Positions 52,050-61,637 of a stretch of DNA of 64,000 nucleotides are shown piece after piece. Position numbers and translations under genes: made by a program. Below the pieces are notes generated by a model. That model had not been told where the DNA came from and made no database searches. It saw only the letters and a program-made list of their open reading frames with translations. The stretch comes from an uncultured Flavihumibacter sp. (GTDB lineage Bacteria; Bacteroidota; Bacteroidia; Chitinophagales; Chitinophagaceae): positions 48,816 to 112,815 of the forward strand of contig CABHOW010000164.1 in assembly GCA_902168225.1 (NCBI GenBank). Direction: 5' to 3'. The first letter of the stretch is position 1, and each line of letters begins with the position of its first letter.

Positions 52050-55000
52050 TTATTTTATCTCTTTCATTAATTCTTTCACAGCAGCTTCTAATTGCTGGTC
52101 AACCCCTTTCTTTACCACATCATATTCATTCATTACTTTAATATCCGGTTCTGTTTGGCGATTCTCGAGGTATTGTCCACGATTATTTTTCACCCCAACA
52201 GATGGTGCACCCCACCTAATACCGCTATCCATTAAAGTTTCCCAACCGGCGAAAGTACAAGTGCCCGGTACAGGCATACCTACCAGTTTATTGATTTTTA
52301 ACTCTTGTACCATAAATGAATAGCAGTGACCATCACTATAATTTGCCTCATTCGCTAAAGAGATGCTGGGTTTGGTCCAGCGGAAATTAGGCTCAAATCC
52401 ATTACTACGCACATCATTGGTATAGTCCATAAATTGCTTGCCACTTAAGAACACACTTAAATCGGCAACAAGATCACCACCGCCATTATTACGCGTATCT
52501 ACCACAACACCTTTCTTAGCAAAATATTTACCCATCATTTCTTCATAAGTACTGCGGAAAGCGCCATCATTCATACCCGGTATATGTACGTATCCTAAAG
52601 CGCCGCCACTTAGTTTCTCCACTTCATCGGCATTGCGTTTTACCCAACGATCATATAATAAACTATTTTGCTCGCCTTGAGAAATAGCTTTCACCGTAAT
52701 TTCTCTTTTGGTTGTTCCTTCTATAATATTGAGTAAAACAGTTTTACCGGCCTTACGATTCAAGTATTGAGGTAGATCTTTATCGGGCGTTATTAATTCG
52801 CCATCAATAGATTCGATGATCGTGCCGGCTTTCACATTCAAACCCGCTTTATCGAGCGGACCATCTTTTATCACTTCTTCAATTTTCACTCCATTACCTG
52901 TATACGCCGCATCATAAAAAGCACCTAATGATGCTGTGGCATCGCCGGATGCGCTAAAGGCAGCATAGCTACTTCCACTATGACTCACATTTAACTCCCC
53001 TAATAATTCGCTTAGCATTTCACTAAACTCATAGTTATTACCGATAGAAGGAATATATTTATCATAATCGGGTTTATAACTATCCCAATCTATACCATGG
53101 AATGTTTTGGTGTAGAAAGTTTTCTTCGTTCTACGCCATACATGATCAAACATGGCTTGTTTTTCTTCGGCCGTATTGATGACCATTTCTCCGTTAATGC
53201 TTACTCTATCTTGCTTACCACTGGCAGGGTCAATTTTAGCAATACCGCCATCACTACTAATAAAAATAGATTTTTGATCTTTATCCCAAACCATGGAAGC
53301 GAAGCCGGCATTGAGTGGTACCAGCATTTTTGTTTCGCGTGTACGCAGGTTGGTTGTCCACAAGTTCATCCCTTTTTCGAAACGAGCTAAGTAGTAAAGC
53401 GTTTCCCCATCCTTACTTACCAAAGCATCTCCCATGCTGGATGAGTGAATGGTTACTTTCGCTTTACGTTGTGAAAGTCCGTTCCAATCTATGACTACGC
53501 TATCTTTTGCAGGCGTTTTCTTTTTACTTGTATCTGCTTTGGCTTTATTATCTTCTACTTCTTTTACCAAAGCAATTTCTTCTTTACTCAATTTGAACCT
53601 ATCAAAAGCTTCTTGTGTAAAGAACATCATATAGGCATCGCTTTGTGCGCCCCCGCTCATAGCAGCAGCGCGCAAGCCGTCTCTATTACTCTGCCATAAC
53701 ATGGCTTTTCCGCCCATTACCCATTTAGGACGAAAATCATTAAAGCCGCTTTCTGTAAGATTTACAATTTTCTTGCCGTCTGCGCTTACCAAACCCACTT
53801 CGCCAACTGCGCTACCCGGCACGGAGTAATCGAATAATAACCATTTACTATCGGGGCTCCATTGAAAATATTGGTCGTTTTCCATCCACGCAAAAATTTG
53901 ATTGGTATTAAGGATGGTACGCGATTGTTTTGAGGCAAGATTATATATACGAATCAAATCTCTATTTTCTACATAAGCTAATTCTTTGCCATCAGGTGAA
54001 TAGAGCGGTTGTGTATTATCATTCGCATTATCTAAAACAGGAGTTTCTTTTAATAATGTGGCTGCATAAAAGTAGGGCTCATCGGCACGCACAATTTTAG
54101 TTTCGAAAATGCTCCATTTATTGTTTCTTTCCGCAGTATAAATAATAGATTTACCATCGGGCGAAAAAGAAACCTGTGTTTCCTGCGAAGGAGTATTGGT
54201 GATACGTTTGGTAATACCGCCATCCACACTTGTTACAAAAACTTCGCCCCTAAAAGTAAAGGCAACTTCTTTCCCATTAGAAGATACAGATATACCGCTA
54301 CCACTATTAACCCGTATCACCTGTTCATCATTTTTACGTGCATCTGCTACTATGGTAATAGGTAATTTTTTGGGTGATCCGTTACCCTTCATGGTATAAA
54401 TTTCGCCATCATATCCAAAGCAAAGCGTACCATCATTAGCGGCACTTAAAAAACGAACAGGATGTTTTTTAAAAGAGGTGAGTTGCTCCGATTTCCCACC
54501 TGCTAAATTCATTTTGTGAATATTAAAACTTCCGCTTTCCTCACTCAAATAAAATATGGCTTTTTCCCCATCAGTAAAAATAGGTGTGCGGTCTTCTCCA
54601 TTAAAAGAAGTGATTTTTGTATGCTTGCCTGTTTTTGTATCATACACCCAAATATCTCTTGTGATGGCAGAAGTATGGTGTTTGCGCCAGGCGTTCTCAC
54701 CTCCCTTTTTATCGTGATAGATCCATTTACTGCCATCTTTACTCGTTTTAACATCTTCGGCCGGTGTGGTAAGCAATTGATTAACCCTACCCCCATTTAC
54801 AGAAACACTATAAAGTTCGGGCATGGAACCGGTTGGGAACTGGCGATTAGTGGCAGCATCCATTCTGGCCGATCCGAAAATAATTGATTTATCATCGGCT
54901 GTAAAATCGTAAGGATATTCTTGTGCAGAATGATAGGTTACTCTTTTGGCTTCACCGCCATTTGCTGAAATGGTGAAAATATCAAAGTTGCTATAGCGAT

Positions 55001-55253
55001 CACTGGCAAACGCAATCGTTTTACCATCATGGCTCCATACCGGCATAAAATCATGTGCTTCATGCATAGTAAGCGGGGTAGCCGCACCTCCCTGAGAAGA
55101 CACTTTGTAGAGATCCCCCTTAAAAGTAAAAACAATGGTTTTACCATCAGGTGAAATGGCCGAGTATCGCATCCATTTCGGATCATTTGTTTGGGCAGCT
55201 ATTTGTTGTACGAGCAACAAACCGCCAAATAACAGTTTGGAAATTTTGTTCAT
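52050..55253 (-). CDS. tricorn-like S41 family protease
   Basis: About 1067 residues; ATG at 55253 gives the signal peptide MNKISKLLFGGLLLVQQIAAQ. Order: two beta-propellers (about 25-680), C1 helical region, PDZ domain (about 775-850), and S41 core. SHSGSS resembles the catalytic His context of tricorn, while the expected NGGG-xx-Ser region reads RNNGGGDLVADLS. It probably cleaves peptides in the periplasm; the nucleophile position is unusual. Confidence 0.88.
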   Translation of the reverse strand: MNKISKLLFGGLLLVQQIAAQTNDPKWMRYSAISPDGKTIVFTFKGDLYKVSSQGGAATPLTMHEAHDFMPVWSHDGKTIAFASDRYSNFDIFTISANGGEAKRVTYHSAQEYPYDFTADDKSIIFGSARMDAATNRQFPTGSMPELYSVSVNGGRVNQLLTTPAEDVKTSKDGSKWIYHDKKGGENAWRKHHTSAITRDIWVYDTKTGKHTKITSFNGEDRTPIFTDGEKAIFYLSEESGSFNIHKMNLAGGKSEQLTSFKKHPVRFLSAANDGTLCFGYDGEIYTMKGNGSPKKLPITIVADARKNDEQVIRVNSGSGISVSSNGKEVAFTFRGEVFVTSVDGGITKRITNTPSQETQVSFSPDGKSIIYTAERNNKWSIFETKIVRADEPYFYAATLLKETPVLDNANDNTQPLYSPDGKELAYVENRDLIRIYNLASKQSRTILNTNQIFAWMENDQYFQWSPDSKWLLFDYSVPGSAVGEVGLVSADGKKIVNLTESGFNDFRPKWVMGGKAMLWQSNRDGLRAAAMSGGAQSDAYMMFFTQEAFDRFKLSKEEIALVKEVEDNKAKADTSKKKTPAKDSVVIDWNGLSQRKAKVTIHSSSMGDALVSKDGETLYYLARFEKGMNLWTTNLRTRETKMLVPLNAGFASMVWDKDQKSIFISSDGGIAKIDPASGKQDRVSINGEMVINTAEEKQAMFDHVWRRTKKTFYTKTFHGIDWDSYKPDYDKYIPSIGNNYEFSEMLSELLGELNVSHSGSSYAAFSASGDATASLGAFYDAAYTGNGVKIEEVIKDGPLDKAGLNVKAGTIIESIDGELITPDKDLPQYLNRKAGKTVLLNIIEGTTKREITVKAISQGEQNSLLYDRWVKRNADEVEKLSGGALGYVHIPGMNDGAFRSTYEEMMGKYFAKKGVVVDTRNNGGGDLVADLSVFLSGKQFMDYTNDVRSNGFEPNFRWTKPSISLANEANYSDGHCYSFMVQELKINKLVGMPVPGTCTFAGWETLMDSGIRWGAPSVGVKNNRGQYLENRQTEPDIKVMNEYDVVKKGVDQQLEAAVKELMKEIK

Positions 55254-55328
55254 AGCTTCTTGATCTTGAAAGGGGAAGATAAGTATCCTTTGCAAAGCCA
55301 TGAAAAAAATAGGGAGAAATTGCTCCTA

Positions 55329-56417
55329 TCAGGGATTAATGGTAATGAATAGATAAACAAAAAAAAGAATGATGAGCACCAACCCTTGCAAAATATTTGT
55401 TCTACCCTTACTAAGTGATAGTATGATACTAAAAAGTGACAGTAAAAATATTACTGAAGAGTCGGTACCAATACCCAGTGCTAAAGGCAAATCCATCCAT
55501 AAAGAAACTAATGCCACTACCGGTATTGTTAAGCTGATACTGGCTAAAGCCGAGCCCAAAGAGAGGTTTAAACTCTTTTGCATTTTGTTTGCCAAAGCAG
55601 CTTTTACGGCCGATATGCCTTCCGGAAGTAATACAACGCAAGCAATGATGATCCCAGATAAGGCGGGGGGTGCTCCTATTTTATGGATCCAAGCCTCTAA
55701 ATCGGGAGCTAAAGATTCGGCCAATAAAACTACAGCCGTTAAGTTTATGGGTAATAATATAGCACTTAACCAAGTTGCTTTTTTACCCGGTTTATCATGT
55801 ACTTCTTGTAGTTCTTCTGCTGTAACAAAATCATTTCTATGACGGATATTTTGCACGAATAAAAAAGCTAAGTACAACAAAAAAGTAATAATCGCTACAA
55901 ATGCCAATTGCTTTTTAGAGTAGTAAGGTCCCGGAGTTGAAATTGTAAAGTTGGGAAGAATAAGGGTTAATACACAAATAGCTACAAGCACTGTAAGAAT
56001 AGAAGTGACACCTAAAGAGCCAAAAAATTGTTCCCGGTATTTTAATCCGCCTATAAAAAGGGTTAATCCGCACATGCCCGTTAAAATGATCATCAAAGCG
56101 GCGAAAACAGTATCTCTTGCTAATGACGAAACATTTTCTCCGCCTGCAAACATCATTGATAAAATAATCGACGATTCAATAATAGTTACACATAAAGCCA
56201 ACACCAGGGCGCCGAAAGGCTCACCAATCCGAGCAGAAATAATTTCGGCATGATGCACAGCACTCATTACGGTGGCAAACAGAAAAAATACACTTGCCAA
56301 CATAATAAAGGGGCCATGGAAATAGTGGTGTAAAACAAAGCAGCCAATGCCGAAAACAGGTATAGCGATAGCAGTAATAACTGCTCTAAGCGTTGGCGTA
56401 TGGAAAGTAGGCTGCAT
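55329..56417 (-). CDS. Ca2+/H+ antiporter family protein
   Basis: 362 residues, ten or eleven hydrophobic segments, with two inverted alpha motifs: GEPFGALVLALCVTIIES and LPEGISAVKAALANKMQ. These glutamates bind the ion in the ChaA/CaCA family. Start is set at the ATG at 56417; an in-frame TTG lies 9 bases earlier. It is divergent from pxpB. Confidence 0.9.
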   Translation of the reverse strand: MQPTFHTPTLRAVITAIAIPVFGIGCFVLHHYFHGPFIMLASVFFLFATVMSAVHHAEIISARIGEPFGALVLALCVTIIESSIILSMMFAGGENVSSLARDTVFAALMIILTGMCGLTLFIGGLKYREQFFGSLGVTSILTVLVAICVLTLILPNFTISTPGPYYSKKQLAFVAIITFLLYLAFLFVQNIRHRNDFVTAEELQEVHDKPGKKATWLSAILLPINLTAVVLLAESLAPDLEAWIHKIGAPPALSGIIIACVVLLPEGISAVKAALANKMQKSLNLSLGSALASISLTIPVVALVSLWMDLPLALGIGTDSSVIFLLSLFSIILSLSKGRTNILQGLVLIILFFVYLFITINP

Positions 56418-56442
56418 AATGCTCAAAACTATTATATATATT

Positions 56443-56450
56443 TATCTTTC
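56443..56450 (+). promoter_or_regulatory. candidate -7 box of the 5-oxoprolinase operon
   Basis: TATCTTTC, one mismatch from TATCTTTG, 20 bases before the TTG start of pxpB. Confidence 0.35.
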
Positions 56451-56470
56451 TACACATTATTCAAAACTAC

Positions 56471-57181
56471 TTGGTACAAATATATACATTAGGGGAGCAT
56501 GCTGTAGTATTACAGGTAGGGTCGAGTATTAATATGGAAACACATGAGCGTGTAATGGCTTACACAAGAGCCATACAAGCAGCTAATTTCCCCTGGGTTA
56601 TAGAACTCGTTCCGGCATATAATAGTGTAACTGTTTACTATAGCATACCAACCATTTTGCAAATAGCCAAAACGGATTGTATAGCAACATGGGTTACGAA
56701 TATACTTTTGGGTTTATCTCTTGATTTCAGTAATAACAAACAAGCAAACAAAAAAATTATCGAGATCCCTGCTTGCTATGATACCGCTTTAGGAGTAGAT
56801 ATCATTTACTTATCGGAACAACTCCAACTTGGTGTAGATAAGATTATCGACATACACAGTGATCGATTATACACAGTATATATGCTTGGTTTCTTACCCG
56901 GTTTCCCTTATATGGGGTCGGTAGATGAACGCATACAGCACCCACGTAAAAAACATCCTTCGAAACAAGTAATAGCAGGTAGTATCGGAATTGCAGGAGC
57001 CCAAACAGGTATTTATCCGCTTCAATCGCCCGGTGGATGGCAAATCATTGCAAGGACCCCTCTTGCCATATTCGATTTGGGAAAAGAAAGTCCTTGCTTA
57101 TTCGCTGCGGGTGATCAGGTTCGCTTTGTTCCGATATCACTGGAAAGATTTTATGAAATTGAAAAAGAGAATCAGGCATGA
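56471..57181 (+). CDS. pxpB: 5-oxoprolinase subunit B (KipI-like)
   Basis: 236 residues. Starts with TTG, because no ATG or GTG exists between the preceding in-frame stop and 56471 and the family begins with YTLGEHAVVLQVG. Conserved FLPGFPYMGSVD and GSIGIAGAQTGIYPLQSPGGW are present. With PxpA and PxpC forms the ATP-dependent 5-oxoprolinase that opens pyroglutamate to glutamate. Overlaps pxpC by 4 bases. Confidence 0.93.
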   Translation: MVQIYTLGEHAVVLQVGSSINMETHERVMAYTRAIQAANFPWVIELVPAYNSVTVYYSIPTILQIAKTDCIATWVTNILLGLSLDFSNNKQANKKIIEIPACYDTALGVDIIYLSEQLQLGVDKIIDIHSDRLYTVYMLGFLPGFPYMGSVDERIQHPRKKHPSKQVIAGSIGIAGAQTGIYPLQSPGGWQIIARTPLAIFDLGKESPCLFAAGDQVRFVPISLERFYEIEKENQA

Positions 57182-58155
57182 GTATATCCATCATTAAATC
57201 AAAACCCGGATGTACCATTCAAGATGAAGGCCGATTTGGTTTTCAAGCGCTTGGTATAAACCCTACAGGCGTAATGGATCTGCATGCTATGCACATTGCC
57301 AACGCTTTATTAGGTAATGTATTATCTGAAGCCGTTATAGAATTTATATTTCCTGCCCCTGTTTTTTATTTTCATCGAAATACATTCATTAGTTTAAGTG
57401 GAGCCGATTTTGGTGCTACCATCAATGATAAAGCTATACCTATCAATCGACCCGTTTTTATTCCCGCCGAAACAACCCTTCATTTTACAAAAAAAATACA
57501 TGGAAATTTCGGCTACCTAGCTGTTCAGAGTGGTTTCAGTTTACATGATTGGCTGGGTAGTTACAGTACACATAAAAAAGTAGGTGCAGGGGGGTTGCAT
57601 GGAGAGGATTTACAAACAGGCGACATTATTTATTTTCGAAACGAGCAAAAAAATTATGTACAAGAAGATGTTGTAGTGATGCCCTGGCAGGCAGATGTTA
57701 GTGATTTTTACAGTTCACTGATATACTGTACTGTAGCACCCGAATCCATCATAACTAATAATCAATCTAATCATTGGTGGAAGGATCAATATTTTACTAT
57801 TCTTCCGAATAGTGATAGAATGGGATACCGATTGAGTGGAGGGAATTTTGAAAAAATAGATGCAACTGAAATAACTTCATCAGCTGTTACAAGAGGCACT
57901 ATACAACTACCTCCGAATAAGTTACCGATAGTATTAATGGCCGATCATCAAACAACTGGTGGCTATGCCCGTATAGCCAATGTTTGTGCCTCCTCATTTT
58001 CATCCTTTGCACAACAAGTTTTTAATACCCCTTTTATGATGGAGATGATCGCAGTAAAAGAGGCAGAGAAAAAATGGATTGAACAATACCATCATTTGCA
58101 AATACTACAACAAGCTTGTACCTTACGAATTAAAGAACAGTTTCATGCATATTGA
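57178..58155 (+). CDS. pxpC: 5-oxoprolinase subunit C (biotin-dependent carboxylase-like)
   Basis: 325 residues with GCTIQDEGRFGFQALGINPTG at the N-terminus and ILPNSDRMGYRLSG. Partners with PxpB. The 3' end overlaps the pxpA start. Confidence 0.93.
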   Translation: MSISIIKSKPGCTIQDEGRFGFQALGINPTGVMDLHAMHIANALLGNVLSEAVIEFIFPAPVFYFHRNTFISLSGADFGATINDKAIPINRPVFIPAETTLHFTKKIHGNFGYLAVQSGFSLHDWLGSYSTHKKVGAGGLHGEDLQTGDIIYFRNEQKNYVQEDVVVMPWQADVSDFYSSLIYCTVAPESIITNNQSNHWWKDQYFTILPNSDRMGYRLSGGNFEKIDATEITSSAVTRGTIQLPPNKLPIVLMADHQTTGGYARIANVCASSFSSFAQQVFNTPFMMEMIAVKEAEKKWIEQYHHLQILQQACTLRIKEQFHAY

Positions 58156-58855
58156 TCTGAATTGCGATGTGGGAGAAGGCTACCCTAATGATGAAGCATT
58201 GATGCCTTATATTTCAAGCGCTAATATTAGCTGTGGGGAACATGCAGGTTCTGCAGAAATCATACATCATACTATTTGCCTTTGTAAAAAATATGACGTG
58301 GCAATTGGCGCTCATCCCGGTTTCCCTGATCCCGAAAATTTCGGTAGAAAAGAAATGCATATGCCTGAAGATGAATTATTCGACTCCTTAGCTAATCAAA
58401 TTGTTTTAATCCGTTTTTGGTGCCGGGTTGAAGGAGCAGTTATGCATCATGTAAAGCCACATGGAGCATTATATAATATGGCTGCAAAAGATATTAGGAT
58501 AAGTAAAACAATTGTAAACGTAGTTAAAGAGATAGATAGTAGCCTCATTTTGTATGGGTTAAGCAACAGCTACTTAATTACAGAGGCAGAGAAAGCAGGA
58601 TTGCAAACTGCGGCAGAAGTTTTTGCCGATAGAAGATATACTGCTGATGGTTATTTGGTTCCAAGAACAGAACCGGGTGCTATTATAGAAGATGAAAATA
58701 TAGCTATTGAACAGGCCTTAGAATTTGTTAGAAATAGAAATAAAAAAAGAGCCGATACCATATGCTTACACGGTGATAATGATCAGGCATTACTATTTGC
58801 AAAGAAAATTCATCAAACTTTTAAAGCCAATAATATTGCCATTCAAACGATTTAA
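58145..58855 (+). CDS. pxpA: 5-oxoprolinase subunit A (LamB/YcsF family)
   Basis: 236 residues from the ATG at 58145, which gives MHIDLNCDVGEGYPNDEAL, the usual start. Motifs ANISCGEHAG and HVKPHGALYN follow; CLHGDN is near the end. The operon order B-C-A with a transporter is unusual only in the order; many bacteria use A-B-C. Confidence 0.94.
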   Translation: MHIDLNCDVGEGYPNDEALMPYISSANISCGEHAGSAEIIHHTICLCKKYDVAIGAHPGFPDPENFGRKEMHMPEDELFDSLANQIVLIRFWCRVEGAVMHHVKPHGALYNMAAKDIRISKTIVNVVKEIDSSLILYGLSNSYLITEAEKAGLQTAAEVFADRRYTADGYLVPRTEPGAIIEDENIAIEQALEFVRNRNKKRADTICLHGDNDQALLFAKKIHQTFKANNIAIQTI

Positions 58856-60008
58856 GATACCATCCATTGGTGGGGTAGGACTAGGCGCTGCTTTTTTAAT
58901 GGCTAATTCGTCTATTGGTCCGGGTTTTCTTACGCAAACCACCGTATTTACAAAAGAGTTACTTACCAACTTTGGGTTTGTAATAGTACTATCTTCCCTG
59001 ATAGATATAGGAGCACAACTTAATACCTGGCGCATACTTACGCTCACTAATTTACGTGCTCAAGATTTTGCAAATAAGGTATTACCCGGTTTAGGTTATT
59101 TACTCTCTGCACTAATTGTATTTGGTGGTTTTGCATTTAATATCGGAAATATAGCGGGCTGCGGATTAGGTATGAATGTTTTATTTGGTATCAGTTATGA
59201 GCAAGGTGCTTTTATTAGTGGTGTTTTGGCGCTTACCTTATTTTGGTGGAAAGAAATCGGCAGCATGCTCGATCAGTTCACAAAAACACTAGGTATACTA
59301 AAAATCGGTCTCACCATTTTTATTGCCTGGAAAGCCCAACCGCCAATTGTAGAAGCATTACAGCATAGTATCATTCCTGTAAAATGGAGTGGGAAGGCCA
59401 TCGTTACCATAGTAGGTGGAACGGTAGGTGGTTATCTTATGTTTTCCGGAGCACATCGTTTGTTGGATGCAGGTATCAGCGGGAAAAAAAGTGAATTGGA
59501 AGTTAACAGAAGTGCTATCAGCGGTATCGCTATTTCAGGTATCATGCGGTATACTTTATTCTTAGCAACAGTTGGTGTAATTAGTTCAGGCACCATTTTA
59601 GCGGCCGAAAACCCCGCTGCAACAGTATTTCAGAAAGCAGCCGGTAGCATAGGACTAAGGATTTTTGGTATTGTGTTGTGGAGTGCTGCTATTTCATCTG
59701 TGGTGGGAGCTAGTTATACAGCAATCTCTTTTTTTAAAACCTTCCACCCCTTTATTCAAAAACATGAGCGGATATTTATTTCTGTATTTATTATGCTCTG
59801 TACCGGAATTTTTATTGCTATTGGAAAGCCTGTTTCATTATTACTAGCCGCCGGCTATATCAATGGTCTCATTTTGCCTATTGCCCTTGCCATTATACTC
59901 TTGGGCGCCGGACAAAAAAGAATCATGCAAGATCATCGCCACCCTATATGGATGCATATTGCAGGTTGGGCAGTGGTGCTACTTATGGGATGGATGGTGT
60001 TGGTATAA
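58836..60008 (+). CDS. NRAMP-related transporter of the 5-oxoprolinase operon
   Basis: About 390 residues, 11 hydrophobic segments. It begins LGAAFLMANSSIGPGFLTQTTVFT, close to Bacillus subtilis YcsG, which lies in the ycsF-kipI-kipA operon. The TTG at 58836 is chosen because it leaves a normal short N-terminus; an in-frame ATG at 58779 is the alternative. Instead of metal, it may import pyroglutamate or a related compound, as inferred from context. It overlaps mnmH on the other strand by 26 bases. Confidence 0.85.
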   Translation: MPFKRFKIPSIGGVGLGAAFLMANSSIGPGFLTQTTVFTKELLTNFGFVIVLSSLIDIGAQLNTWRILTLTNLRAQDFANKVLPGLGYLLSALIVFGGFAFNIGNIAGCGLGMNVLFGISYEQGAFISGVLALTLFWWKEIGSMLDQFTKTLGILKIGLTIFIAWKAQPPIVEALQHSIIPVKWSGKAIVTIVGGTVGGYLMFSGAHRLLDAGISGKKSELEVNRSAISGIAISGIMRYTLFLATVGVISSGTILAAENPAATVFQKAAGSIGLRIFGIVLWSAAISSVVGASYTAISFFKTFHPFIQKHERIFISVFIMLCTGIFIAIGKPVSLLLAAGYINGLILPIALAIILLGAGQKRIMQDHRHPIWMHIAGWAVVLLMGWMVLV

Positions 60009-61119
60009 GTTGTAAAATAGCGGTAGCATTATTCCTTGTATTAGTTGATGAACAAGGAATCTTGCGGACTTGCATCTCCGGATTTTCTCTTCTTAAAAGA
60101 CCATTAATATATAACTTATCATAATACTTAAGCAGAATAGCAAAACAACGATGCACATCTTTTTCCAGTAAAAAATTCACCGCATTTTTTGTTTCTAATC
60201 CGCCTAATTTTTTTTGAATGCGTAAAATGGCATTGAGTAATTTATCCTGATCATATTTACCATAGCTATGCACAATATTATCTAATCGTTCTTCAAATGG
60301 AATATCTAAAAATAAAACCGGCTTACTGCGCATAGTATTGAATAAATTACCCGGAATATTTACTTCTCCAATACGTTGGCTTTCGTCTTCAACAAAAATA
60401 GTGTGTAGTGGATAGTGGGTAGTGGGTAGTTTCTTACTACTCACTTCCCACTTCTCACTATTCACTATTGCGCTAAGCGCATTCGCTAAGTCATTCTCAA
60501 ACTGTTCTTGGGTTGGCTGCTTAGGCATACCTAAATTACCAAAGGCAGAACCTTTATGACAAGCGATGGCTTCAAGATCTATTATTGCAGCTCCTTTTGC
60601 TGCTAATGCAGATAGCAATTCTGTTTTACCACTTCCGGTATATCCCCCAATTATAGTAATAGGATAATCTTTTTGAAACTGCTCCAACACCCATTTCCGA
60701 TACTGCTTATATCCCCCTACTAATGAATACACTTTAAACCCATAGAGATCCAAGAGCCAGGCTACTCCTGCGCTACGCATACCACCACGCCAACAATGCA
60801 CCAATACAGTTTTATCTACTGTTGATGAATGATTATTCAGATTCTTAATTGAAGATTGAAGATTTTCCACCTCTTCCACCATCTTCACCATTTTCTTTCC
60901 AAAATATTTCAGTCCAATCTTTATCGCTTTCTGCCTACTCTCTTTTTTATATGCCGTACCAACAACTTTTCTTTCTTCATCTGTAAAAAGTGGGAGTGAA
61001 TATGCTCCGGGAATATGGGCGTGCTCAAATTCACCGGGGCTCCGTACATCCAACACAGGATGTGATTCAGCCAGTTTTAAAAACTCGTCAATATTTAATT
61101 TTGTTATAGCCACATACAA
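59983..61119 (-). CDS. mnmH: tRNA 2-selenouridine / geranyl-2-thiouridine synthase
   Basis: 378 residues: rhodanese domain with active Cys109 in HCWRGGMRS and P-loop GGYTGSGKT (158-166). Replaces sulfur by selenium at the wobble uridine of some tRNAs. Two stretches are foreign and read from heptamer arrays: residues about 86-102 (60848-60868) and 219-240 (60406-60468). Both sit between domains or in loops, so activity may survive. No selD gene is in the window. Confidence 0.93.
   Translation of the reverse strand: MYVAITKLNIDEFLKLAESHPVLDVRSPGEFEHAHIPGAYSLPLFTDEERKVVGTAYKKESRQKAIKIGLKYFGKKMVKMVEEVENLQSSIKNLNNHSSTVDKTVLVHCWRGGMRSAGVAWLLDLYGFKVYSLVGGYKQYRKWVLEQFQKDYPITIIGGYTGSGKTELLSALAAKGAAIIDLEAIACHKGSAFGNLGMPKQPTQEQFENDLANALSAIVNSEKWEVSSKKLPTTHYPLHTIFVEDESQRIGEVNIPGNLFNTMRSKPVLFLDIPFEERLDNIVHSYGKYDQDKLLNAILRIQKKLGGLETKNAVNFLLEKDVHRCFAILLKYYDKLYINGLLRRENPEMQVRKIPCSSTNTRNNATAILQLIPTPSIP
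60406..60468. repeat. array of nine 7-base units inside mnmH
   Basis: TAGTGGA, TAGTGGG, TAGTGGG, TAGTTTC, TTACTAC, TCACTTC, CCACTTC, TCACTAT, TCACTAT: 63 bases, exactly 21 codons. The two halves are nearly inverse of one another, so the array is a broken palindrome. Confidence 0.85.
60848..60868. repeat. heptamer array inside mnmH, near the rhodanese site
   Basis: ATTGAAG, ATTGAAG, ATTTTCC, read as NLQSSIKNL on the reverse strand, 8 residues or so before the catalytic Cys region. Confidence 0.6.
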
Positions 61120-61148
61120 ATGTACAGGGCATTTTGTACCTTTTCGGC

Positions 61149-61637
61149 ATGAAACAATTGATAATTGTAAGGCATGCCAAAAGTAGCTGGGCTAATTTAG
61201 GTATGAGTGATTTTGAAAGACCGCTTAATGAACGGGGAAGCAGAGATGCCCCCGAAATGGCAAATCGACTTATCAATAGAAATGTAGTCGTAGACGCATT
61301 TGTTTCCAGTACAGCCAATAGAGCCCTTACTACTGCCACTTATTTCGCTAAAACATTTGGCAAAAAACAAACTGATATCATCACCGTACCCGAATTATAT
61401 CATGCATCAGCAACAACATTTTATCAGGTTGTCAAAAAGTTGAATAATGCATTCCAAACAGTTGCATTATTTTCACATAATCCCGGTATCACAGATTTTG
61501 TAAATGAGTTAACCGAAACAAATATTGATAATATGCCCACTTGCGGCATTTTCGCAGTAAAGATTGATACCAATAATTGGATGGAATTTACACATGCAAC
61601 AAAAACTTTCTGGTTTGTCGATTACCCTAAGCTATAA
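61149..61637 (+). CDS. sixA: phosphohistidine phosphatase SixA family
   Basis: 162 residues from the ATG at 61149. Histidine phosphatase motif LIIVRHAKSSW with catalytic His, then ERPLNERGSRDAPEMA, and LFSHNPGITDFV. It removes phosphate from histidine kinase relays in other bacteria; the target here is unknown. The 3' end overlaps the EamA gene in the opposite direction. Confidence 0.9.
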   Translation: MKQLIIVRHAKSSWANLGMSDFERPLNERGSRDAPEMANRLINRNVVVDAFVSSTANRALTTATYFAKTFGKKQTDIITVPELYHASATTFYQVVKKLNNAFQTVALFSHNPGITDFVNELTETNIDNMPTCGIFAVKIDTNNWMEFTHATKTFWFVDYPKL

